DNA of 11,443 bases from Campylobacteraceae bacterium (lineage in GTDB: Bacteria; Campylobacterota; Campylobacteria; Campylobacterales; Sulfurospirillaceae), in contig JALUMZ010000114.1 of assembly GCA_027055635.1 (NCBI GenBank), forward strand, positions 1-11,443, given 5' to 3'. The notes under the pieces were generated by a model. That model was not told the origin of the DNA, searched no databases, and was given only the letters and a program-made list of their open reading frames with translations. This document shows, one piece after another, positions 5,248-11,443 of this stretch; the stretch's first letter is position 1, and every line of letters begins with the position of its first letter. The position numbers and the translations under genes were made by a program.

Positions 5248-6623
5248 TTTATCTCCTTGCAGATATCTATAGGATTTAGAGCATAGTTATTATATTGTAC
5301 ACTATTTGCAGCGATACTATGAGCCAATACTGCGGTAATAGCAGCATCTTTACCACTATACCCTTGAGCCAAAAGGGAGCCTATCATTCCACTTAACACA
5401 TCGCCACTTCCACCTTTGGAGAGGATATTTGTGCCCTCTATACTTATATACATCTGCTTTTTACTGGCTATGATAGTGTTTGCGCCCTTTAAAACCAATG
5501 TAATATCCGGGAAGTGATTCATAAAAATCCCAACATATTTAAATCTATTGGATTGTATATCTTTTACCTCTATATCACCCAAATTACATATCCTAAGCAA
5601 AGATGCAAACTCTTTTGGATGGGGCGTTAATACCACATCTGTTCTCCCTCTTAACAATTCAGGCAAATTAGTATCATAAAAAATATCAGCATCTACAACG
5701 AGAGGACAATTATTTGTAGTCAAAAGCTCAAAATCCACTCCCACATCTCCAAGTCCCATACCAATAACTATCGAAGTGGTATTTTTTGGAATACTGTTTG
5801 AGTGCATGAGGTAAGGGGGAATAAAAAGAGAATCTCTACTCATAAGCGTAACTAGTCCTGAGCCAAAATTTAGCGCAGAAGTTCCAGCTAAAATAGCAGC
5901 ACCGCTCTTATCTCCTGCAACTACACATGTGTGCCCAAAGGAGCCTTTATTTGTATTTTTCTTATCTCTAAGCGGCAAATTCATATCCTCTTTGCCAAGG
6001 AGATAAATATCGCTGTCTGCTTCATATATATCCCTTGATACTCCAAGATTTGCAACCTCTACATCTCCTACAAAGTCTTTTGCAAAGTCCTCAAACATAG
6101 GGAGTTTAAGTGCCCCCATGCTTACAGTCATATCTGCTCTAAATACTTCATCTGAAATAAAATTATTGCCAATTCCACTTGGGATATCACAAGAGATCTT
6201 TATAGCCTCTTGAGCATTTATATATTTTATTAATTCACACGATTTCTCATCTAATTTTTTACTTAAGCCTGATCCAAATAGTGCATCAATATATGCTTCT
6301 GCCTCTTCCACTAGATTATAAATTTGACCACCAACCAACTCATACCTTTTTAGTTGTAATCTAGCCATTTTAGATTTTGCGCCATAGGGTAGAACTATGC
6401 TCACACTGTACTCTTTATGTAAAATTCTAGCACAAGCTATTCCATCTCCACCATTATTTCCCGGACCACACAAGAATACAATAGTGCCCCCTTTTTTCAC
6501 TCTTTTTCTAATAGTTTGAGCCAAATACTCTGCGGCGTGCTCCATCAACAGATCTTCGCTAAGCGCAAACTTCTCATAACACTTTTGGTCTAAACTCAGA
6601 ACCTCTTCAAATATTTTTTGCAT
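5238..6623 (-). CDS. nnr: Bifunctional NAD(P)H-hydrate epimerase / ADP-dependent NAD(P)H-hydrate dehydratase
   Basis: Repairs hydrated, inactive NADH and NADPH: the N-terminal domain epimerises R- and S-NAD(P)HX, and the C-terminal ribokinase-like domain dehydrates the S form with ADP. In 461 residues I see the YjeF_N domain (about 1-205) with CGPGNNGGDG at 52-61, DALFGSG at 113-119 and CDIPSG at 145-150. The dehydratase domain (about 206-461) has KGSFGH at 226-231, VVDADIFY at 309-316, TPHPKEF at 333-339, LVLKGA at 376-381 and KGGSGDVLSG at 403-412, with the expected catalytic Asp at 408. It is shorter than the roughly 515-residue E. coli protein, but both domains are complete. The ATG overlaps the comM stop as TAATG, with AGGAA upstream; the end overlaps purN by ten bases. 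Confidence 0.95.
   Translation of the reverse strand: MQKIFEEVLSLDQKCYEKFALSEDLLMEHAAEYLAQTIRKRVKKGGTIVFLCGPGNNGGDGIACARILHKEYSVSIVLPYGAKSKMARLQLKRYELVGGQIYNLVEEAEAYIDALFGSGLSKKLDEKSCELIKYINAQEAIKISCDIPSGIGNNFISDEVFRADMTVSMGALKLPMFEDFAKDFVGDVEVANLGVSRDIYEADSDIYLLGKEDMNLPLRDKKNTNKGSFGHTCVVAGDKSGAAILAGTSALNFGSGLVTLMSRDSLFIPPYLMHSNSIPKNTTSIVIGMGLGDVGVDFELLTTNNCPLVVDADIFYDTNLPELLRGRTDVVLTPHPKEFASLLRICNLGDIEVKDIQSNRFKYVGIFMNHFPDITLVLKGANTIIASKKQMYISIEGTNILSKGGSGDVLSGMIGSLLAQGYSGKDAAITAVLAHSIAANSVQYNNYALNPIDICKEIKCL
5253..5258 (-). promoter_or_regulatory. Shine-Dalgarno AAGGAG of purN
   Basis: AAGGAG lies inside the 3' end of nnr, five bases before the GTG at 5247. It fixes the non-ATG start of purN in preference to any downstream codon. 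Confidence 0.75.
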
Positions 6624-8149
6624 TATCTTTTCCTATAATTTAAAGCTTCAAGCAAGTGTTTTTTTTCTATATTTTGCTTCTCTTCCATATCTGCTATAGT
6701 CCTTGAAATTTTAAGCACCTTACTTACGCTTCTTTGATTTAATCCATATCTACTGATAGCAATATCAAGAATACCCTGCGCCTCATCATCCAATATGCAA
6801 TATCTACCTATATCTTGTTCATTTAGATTTGCATTTAACTCAACCTGCCCTCTTTTTTTCTGAAAGATAAAAGCCTTAAGTACGGTTTTAAACATATCTT
6901 TGGAGTCATCAGTTTCTGTCTTGGAAAAATCCTCATCTACAAGTATATATAGATCTATTCTATCTAAAATAGGATCTGAAATTCTGGATTTATATCTTGC
7001 AACTTCTAAATCTGAACATCTACACTCTCTGACTTTACTAAAAAGATTGCCACAAGGACAAGGATTTTGGGCAGCTGCAAACAAAAATTTTGTATCATAC
7101 TCTATCTTTGTATTAACCCTAGAAATCAACACTTTATGATTCTCTAAAGGCTCTCTGAGGCTCTCTAAAATCTGCTTTGAAAAGTGAGGCAGCTCATCAA
7201 AAAAAAGTATGCCATTGTGTGCTAGAGCAGCTTCTCCTGCTATAGCTCTTGAACTTCCACCTCCAAATATACTAGGCTTACTACTACTGTGGTGTGGTGC
7301 TCTAAATGCTCTTTTTGCACTAAGATTTTCATTTTCTTGATTTATGGATTTATATACTTGAGACTCTAATACCTCCTCTATACTGACAGGAGGGAGTATA
7401 TATCTAAGCCTCTTGATACTCATGCTCTTACCGCACCCCGGACTTCCCTCAAGTAAGATATTGTGCATACCCGCAGCACTAATACACATAGCTCTTTTTA
7501 AAAACTTATGTCCTTTTACATCTTTAAAATCAAGTGGAAAATCAGTATCATAAAAGTACTCTTTGCCATCAATGTTAATTTTTTCATCAAAAAACTCTTT
7601 TACTTGGGCGTGCTTATATGGCAACTCATATCTCTTCTCTTTGAAAAATTCTACGGCTTCACTCAGAGTAGATACACCATATATCTTTATACCCTTTATC
7701 TGCGAAGCTTTTTCAACCATCTCTAGTGGTAATACAATGCTCACATCTTTATATGCTCTAGCAAGCGATAAAAGCATAGGAAATATAGCTGAAGTTGCCT
7801 TTACTCTGCCATCAAGTCCCAATTCTCCAAAGACAAAGAACCCTCTACATGTAGAGCTAGTTTTCTGAAATGCTATCAACAGAGCTATGACTAAGTCAAA
7901 ATGCCCGCCCTCTTTTTTTATATCACTTGGTGAAAGGCTTATAGTAATCTTTTGTGAAGGAAACTTGAATCCAATAGACAGCAGTGCTGATTTTATCCTG
8001 TCTTTTGACTCTTGTATGCTTTGATTTGCCATACCAACTATAGAGAAACCGGGTAGCGCTCTTATAAAAGTTGATTCGACTGTAATTTTTTTTGCTATGT
8101 TAAAGTCTAGCGTAGCACAAAATGCCTCTTTAACTTTTTTGACAGGCAC
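6623..8149 (-). CDS. comM: ComM/YifB-family Mg-chelatase-like AAA+ ATPase
   Basis: Hexameric AAA+ helicase; in Vibrio, ComM promotes branch migration during recombination of DNA taken up by natural transformation. I choose the GTG at 8149, two bases after the def stop, giving 508 residues, close to the 506 of E. coli YifB and placing the conserved N-terminus (KKVKEAFCATLDF) properly. An upstream GTG at 8182 would add 11 residues, overlap def by 31 bases and has only a weak ribosome site. Domains: an N-terminal Lon-S5-like region with LPGFSIVGMAN at about 32-42; Walker A GSPGCGKS at 235-242; FRAPHHSSS at about 282-290; Walker B ILFFDE at 314-319; NPCPCGN at 362-368 with a second CRC pair at 376-378; and SDPILDRIDL at 391-400. 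Competence genes are not nearby, so its role in DNA uptake here is inferred from family. Confidence 0.93.
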   Translation of the reverse strand: MPVKKVKEAFCATLDFNIAKKITVESTFIRALPGFSIVGMANQSIQESKDRIKSALLSIGFKFPSQKITISLSPSDIKKEGGHFDLVIALLIAFQKTSSTCRGFFVFGELGLDGRVKATSAIFPMLLSLARAYKDVSIVLPLEMVEKASQIKGIKIYGVSTLSEAVEFFKEKRYELPYKHAQVKEFFDEKINIDGKEYFYDTDFPLDFKDVKGHKFLKRAMCISAAGMHNILLEGSPGCGKSMSIKRLRYILPPVSIEEVLESQVYKSINQENENLSAKRAFRAPHHSSSKPSIFGGGSSRAIAGEAALAHNGILFFDELPHFSKQILESLREPLENHKVLISRVNTKIEYDTKFLFAAAQNPCPCGNLFSKVRECRCSDLEVARYKSRISDPILDRIDLYILVDEDFSKTETDDSKDMFKTVLKAFIFQKKRGQVELNANLNEQDIGRYCILDDEAQGILDIAISRYGLNQRSVSKVLKISRTIADMEEKQNIEKKHLLEALNYRKR

Positions 8150-8151
8150 TG

Positions 8152-8667
8152 CTATTTGCCTGCTTTGAGTCTCTTTTTCCACTCTTTTTCAAATTTTTTT
8201 CGTTTTAAGTATGAAAGTTTTTCTATAAACAGATGTCCTTTTAAATGGTCCATTTCATGCTGCATTGCTATAGCTAGCAAACCATCTAAATCTCTTACAA
8301 TTTTTTTACCAAACCTATCGAAATATTCAACATTTATCTGTTTGGCTCTTTTTATATCATCATAATAACCTGGAATACTCAAGCAACCCTCTTGATATAT
8401 TTCACTACCCTCTAGGCGATTTATTTTAGGATTTATCACTTCAAGAAGATCTTCTTTGTTTTGCCTGCCCTCTTCATCTGCAAGATTAATGAGTAAGATA
8501 TTTTTATCTATACCAATTTGTATAGCAGCTAATCCTATTCCCTCTTTTGCAATCATGGTTTCGTACATATCATCTAAAAGAGAGTGTAGTTCTGTGTCAA
8601 ATTTTAAAACATCTTTAGACACTTTTCTAAGCCTATTATCTGGATATACAATTATATCTCTAATCAT
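8152..8667 (-). CDS. def: Peptide deformylase
   Basis: Metal-dependent hydrolase that removes the N-formyl group from nascent polypeptides at the ribosome exit. All three family motifs are intact in the 171 residues: GIGLAAIQIG at 43-52, EGCLSIPG at 93-100 with metal ligand Cys95, and QHEMDHLKG at 136-144 with His137, catalytic Glu138 and His141. A lysine/arginine-rich C-terminal helix (about 150-171) follows, as in many deformylases where it aids ribosome binding. The ATG at 8667 lies three bases after the upstream GGDEF-like gene and is preceded by a strong GGAGGAG site within that gene. Linkage to clpP and tig is known from Campylobacter. Confidence 0.97.
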   Translation of the reverse strand: MIRDIIVYPDNRLRKVSKDVLKFDTELHSLLDDMYETMIAKEGIGLAAIQIGIDKNILLINLADEEGRQNKEDLLEVINPKINRLEGSEIYQEGCLSIPGYYDDIKRAKQINVEYFDRFGKKIVRDLDGLLAIAMQHEMDHLKGHLFIEKLSYLKRKKFEKEWKKRLKAGK

Positions 8668-8670
8668 TTT

Positions 8671-9726
8671 TTAAACACTCCTCCCGTCAAATTCTCCCAC
8701 AAGATAAATATCCTTGTCTTTCCCCGTTTTAGGTAATACATCTAGAGCAGCCACAACAATCTCTTCTGTATTGTGTTTTGCATCAATTGGTACTATTCCG
8801 AGTTCAATATCCATCTCTACTTCCATCTCACCAATAAAAAAGCTTGTTCCGTAGATAAGTTCTGCTATTCTATCAGACGCTTTTTTTGCACTATCTAGAT
8901 CGGTATGTCTCATTAAAACTGCGAATATACCGCTATCATAATGAGCAACTGTATCACTTCTTCTTGATGTTTTCATCAATAGTTTAGCTATATTTCTTCT
9001 TAGTGCTTCTCTCTCTTTTGTTGTGACCATCTTATCTAGAACTTTATCTTTTACCTTAACTAAAACAACTGTGCTTTTATGATTATATAGCTTTATGGCA
9101 TCCAACTCCTTCTCTAAGGCATATAAAAAATATTTTTTATTATATACGGAGTATTTTGAGTCAAATATAGCTTTATCCTCAACATTTTTGAGTATATCAA
9201 CAGTCTTTGAGTAGTGCTCCTTTAAGGTATTCATCTGCCTTTGTGTTAAAAGTGTTAATTTTTCTATATCATCATTTAACTTTCCAAGCGTGCTATCTAT
9301 AGAGAGTTGGCTAGAGTTAGATTTAAGCTCATCACCTCTTCTTTTAAAAATCTTTTTCATTATATTTAGATTTTTATAGATTGTTGACACAACCCTCACT
9401 ATTTCCTTTACTTGTATAAAGCCCTTTTTAATCTCTTTTTCAAGTTTGGCCCTATATTCATCAGCATCCATTTCATCATCATTGAGATACTCTTTAATTC
9501 TTTTTTTAAATGTTATTGGTTTACTCTCAAGAAGTTTTTCAAAATATACTTGAAAATTGCTAGGCGTTGAGGGAACACCTCCATTTGCCATAGACTTTAG
9601 CACCTGCAAAGAAAATTTTTCTAACTCTTCATTGGGATTTTGAATGGTATTTGTATCTATGTCAGAGCCCTGCTTCTTCTTAGACTCCGATCCACCTTTT
9701 AATTTGTCTTTGCTTAGACGAACCAT
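8671..9726 (-). CDS. Degenerate GGDEF-domain protein (possible c-di-GMP receptor)
   Basis: A 351-residue soluble protein with no signal peptide or membrane segment. Residues 1-30 are polar and probably disordered; about 35-185 are charged helices, likely coiled coil; about 186-348 show a GGDEF-like fold. The usual opening DxLTGLxNRRxF is replaced by FDSKYSVYNKKYF at 188-200. The catalytic GG(D/E)EF is replaced by DSGIF at 264-268, so diguanylate cyclase activity is very unlikely. An RxxD motif (Arg255, Asp258) remains exactly five residues before it, the position of the allosteric c-di-GMP inhibitory site. Other fold landmarks (VVLVKVKD near 220, an ASDRIAELIY helix near 283, and ELGIVPID near 308) are kept. 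The ATG has AGGGGG upstream and is 16 nt from clpP. Function is unrecognised; c-di-GMP binding is inference. Confidence 0.8.
   Translation of the reverse strand: MVRLSKDKLKGGSESKKKQGSDIDTNTIQNPNEELEKFSLQVLKSMANGGVPSTPSNFQVYFEKLLESKPITFKKRIKEYLNDDEMDADEYRAKLEKEIKKGFIQVKEIVRVVSTIYKNLNIMKKIFKRRGDELKSNSSQLSIDSTLGKLNDDIEKLTLLTQRQMNTLKEHYSKTVDILKNVEDKAIFDSKYSVYNKKYFLYALEKELDAIKLYNHKSTVVLVKVKDKVLDKMVTTKEREALRRNIAKLLMKTSRRSDTVAHYDSGIFAVLMRHTDLDSAKKASDRIAELIYGTSFFIGEMEVEMDIELGIVPIDAKHNTEEIVVAALDVLPKTGKDKDIYLVGEFDGRSV
8676..8685 (-). promoter_or_regulatory. Strong Shine-Dalgarno (GGGAGGAGTG) of def
   Basis: An unusually complete ribosome site on the minus strand, embedded in the last codons of the upstream GGDEF-like gene, with AGGAG ten bases from the def ATG. 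It suggests def is translated efficiently from the polycistronic message and independently of its neighbour. Confidence 0.6.
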
Positions 9727-9742
9727 TCAAAACCCCCTAATC

Positions 9743-10330
9743 TTATTTGAAACTTTTTTCTAAAACTTTATCTATCAATCCATACTCAACTGACTCTTTT
9801 GCACTCATAAAAAAGTCTCTTTCTGTATCTTTGAGTATTTTTTGAACTTTTTGGTTACAATTTTTGGCCAATATACTATTTAACACCTCTTTTAGGCGTA
9901 AAATTTCCTTTGCCTGTATCTCTATATCTGTTGCTTGACCTTGTGCACCACCTAATGGCTGATGTATCATGATTCTAGAGTTTGGCAAAGCATATCTCTT
10001 GCCTTTTGTGCCGCAACTTAGGAGAAATGCTCCCATCGAAGCAGCCTGACCTATACATATCGTACTGATATCTGGTCTTATGTAATTCATAGTATCATAT
10101 ATACTAAATCCACTCGTTATGACACCTCCGGGAGAATTTATATATAGATATATATCTTTTTCGGGATCTTCCGCCTCCAAAAATAGAAGTTGTGCCACGA
10201 TTGACGATGCAACAGCATCATTAATTTCCCCGCTCAACATGATAATTCTATCTTTTAATAGTCTTGAGTATATATCATAACTTCTTTCGCCTCTACCCGT
10301 TTTTTCTACTACTACTGGAACATAACTCAT
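9743..10330 (-). CDS. clpP: ATP-dependent Clp protease proteolytic subunit
   Basis: Serine peptidase that assembles into a tetradecameric barrel and works with ClpX or ClpA to degrade unfolded and tagged proteins. At 195 residues it is typical. The catalytic triad is complete: Ser98 in QAASMGAF, His123 in RIMIHQPLGG and Asp172 in RDFFMS. The NSPGG oxyanion segment is at 65-69, and the short N-terminal stretch (SYVPVVVEKT) matches the mature axial-loop region. The ATG overlaps the tig stop by one base (TAATG). The ribosome site is weak (GAAGAA), which suggests translation coupled to tig. Position between tig and def is conserved in this phylum, apart from the inserted GGDEF-like gene. Confidence 0.98.
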   Translation of the reverse strand: MSYVPVVVEKTGRGERSYDIYSRLLKDRIIMLSGEINDAVASSIVAQLLFLEAEDPEKDIYLYINSPGGVITSGFSIYDTMNYIRPDISTICIGQAASMGAFLLSCGTKGKRYALPNSRIMIHQPLGGAQGQATDIEIQAKEILRLKEVLNSILAKNCNQKVQKILKDTERDFFMSAKESVEYGLIDKVLEKSFK

Positions 10331-11442
10331 TATTTTTCTTCAGCTTCTTTTTCTTCTGTTTCGTCTTTTGTGAAAATTTTGGTAAAAAGTCTATCTTCTA
10401 CTATTGACATCTTAACGGCAGGGAGCACACCTTGTTTTTCATAATATTCATAATACTGCTTTGGATCTTGACCTTGTTGCATAGCCTCAAAGTAGATCAT
10501 TTGCATCACTTCTTGGTCATCAACTTTTATCTCTTCAGCCTTTGCTAGCTCATCAACCAAGAAAGTTAACTTCACACTACTCTTGGCTTCATCAGCAAAT
10601 TCCGCTCTTTTGGCCTCTATTTTGTCAGGATTTTCGGAATACTCTTTTATTTCATCTTCGCTCATTTTTGAAAATATATTTCTAACCTGCAAATCAATTT
10701 CCTGATCTACAATACTTTGAGGAATGGCAAATTCAATCTCTTTTAGTAGAGCATCAACATATTTTGGTTTTACCTCTTGGGTAAATAATTTTGCTAGTTT
10801 TTCATTTTTTAGCTGTTTTTTAACTTCTGCTTCCAGCTTCTCCACTGTCGGCTCTTCAACACCTGGAAGTAGTTTTTTTAAAGCATCTGTATCAGGAGTC
10901 GCATCTATATCTTTTGCCTGTATCTCATGCAGTGTTACTTTAAATACAGCCTCTTTTCCAGCTAAGTCTTTACTATTATAATCTTCGGGAAATGTAACCT
11001 TAATATCTCTGTTTTCACCCGCCTTAAGACCAATCAAACCTGCTTCAAAACCAGGTATAAAAGAGCCGCTACCAATTTCAAGCTGATACTCTTGTGCTTT
11101 ACCGCCCTCAAAAGGAACACCTTCTATAAATCCTTCAAAATCTATCAGAGCAAAATCGCCATCTTTAAGTCCTCTATCCTCCTCTATCTTCTTCAAAGGA
11201 GCAACAGCTTTTAGCATTTGGGCAACTCTTTCATCAACATCTTTTTTCATAATTCTTGGCATCTTATACTCAGGAACCAAATCTTTGTATCCATCTATAT
11301 TTACAGTTGGTCTAAAAGATACTTTAATCTCTACATCTATGCCATCATCACTTTTATCAAATTTTGAGATAGTAGGCTCTCCCACCATCATATCTGCTGT
11401 TGCATCCAACTCTTTTAATGCAAGCTCAAAAAGCTCTTTTAA
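10330..11442 (-). CDS. tig: Trigger factor (5' end outside window)
   Basis: Ribosome-associated chaperone and peptidyl-prolyl isomerase that first meets nascent chains. The window holds 370 residues of a protein usually about 430 long; the frame stays open to the window edge, so the missing part is the N-terminal ribosome-binding tail. Seen in order: the end of the ribosome-binding domain with VGEPTISKF and KVSFRPTVNI; the FKBP-type isomerase domain (about residues 93-176 of the visible part), with GDFALIDFEGF, IGSGSFIPGFE and AGENRDIKVTFPEDY; then the long helical C-terminal domain ending in an acidic, lysine-rich tail (TEEKEAEEK). The stop overlaps the clpP start. A TTG at 11407-11409 could be mistaken for a start, but conserved helix (ELFELALKEL) continues upstream of it. 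Confidence 0.96.
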   Translation of the reverse strand, partial: LKELFELALKELDATADMMVGEPTISKFDKSDDGIDVEIKVSFRPTVNIDGYKDLVPEYKMPRIMKKDVDERVAQMLKAVAPLKKIEEDRGLKDGDFALIDFEGFIEGVPFEGGKAQEYQLEIGSGSFIPGFEAGLIGLKAGENRDIKVTFPEDYNSKDLAGKEAVFKVTLHEIQAKDIDATPDTDALKKLLPGVEEPTVEKLEAEVKKQLKNEKLAKLFTQEVKPKYVDALLKEIEFAIPQSIVDQEIDLQVRNIFSKMSEDEIKEYSENPDKIEAKRAEFADEAKSSVKLTFLVDELAKAEEIKVDDQEVMQMIYFEAMQQGQDPKQYYEYYEKQGVLPAVKMSIVEDRLFTKIFTKDETEEKEAEEK

Positions 11443-11443
11443 C

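Noticed and set aside
8150..8182. Upstream GTG at 8182 as the start of comM
   Set aside because: It overlaps def by 31 bases, has a poor ribosome site and adds 11 residues before the conserved N-terminus. The GTG at 8149 gives the family-typical length.
8671..9726. Active diguanylate cyclase
   Set aside because: The GG(D/E)EF signature is replaced by DSGIF, and the LTGLxNRR segment is also lost, so catalysis is not credible.
11407..11409. TTG as the start of trigger factor
   Set aside because: Conserved trigger-factor helix continues upstream to the window edge, so the gene is simply cut by the window.

Overview
The window looks like chromosomal core sequence from a Campylobacterota (Epsilonproteobacteria) member, probably a free-living Sulfurimonas/Sulfurovum-type organism. 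The reasons are low G+C, the tig-clpP-def gene order known from Campylobacter and Helicobacter, a cheB-cheR pair, a saccharopine-dehydrogenase-like enzyme of the carboxy(nor)spermidine route, and a cysteine-paired Sel1-repeat secreted protein. Assignment below phylum level is inference.

Layout. Bases 2-1173 (+ strand) carry the 3' part of cheB and cheR, coupled by a one-base TAATG overlap. They converge, with no base between the stop codons, on a minus-strand pair: rdgB followed by a carboxy(nor)spermidine dehydrogenase-like gene (2981 down to 1174), also TAATG-coupled. A 22-bp near-perfect inverted repeat (3013-3080) separates rdgB from a secreted Sel1-repeat protein (3078-3776) and supplies that gene's stop codon. 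Bases 3777-4033 are non-coding: the sel1 promoter and a palindrome, then a segment richer in G+C than its surroundings. Bases 4034-4595 hold five minus-strand tRNA genes, in transcription order Pro(TGG), His(GTG), Arg(TCG), Arg(TCT), Leu(TAG). A near-consensus sigma70 promoter (4633-4661) lies just upstream of them. Four tRNAs are 15-18 nt apart, but the last gap is 116 nt and filled with hairpins.

Bases 4669-11442 form one long minus-strand operon-like run. In transcription order it is tig (5' end outside the window), clpP, a degenerate-GGDEF protein, def, comM (YifB), nnr (NAD(P)HX repair) and purN. Genes overlap by 1-10 bases or are separated by 2-16 bases. The front half serves the new polypeptide: chaperone at the ribosome exit, protease, N-terminal deformylation. 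The back half handles DNA uptake/recombination, cofactor repair and purine synthesis.

I see no CRISPR array, complete insertion sequence, prophage, toxin-antitoxin or defence locus, and most of the window is ordinary housekeeping. The items most worth a second look are: the GGDEF protein that has lost its catalytic signature but keeps a correctly spaced RxxD inhibitory-site motif (possible c-di-GMP receptor inside the clpP-def operon); the two palindromic intergenic elements; the shortened cheR 3' end; and the unexplained segment at about 3911-3985.
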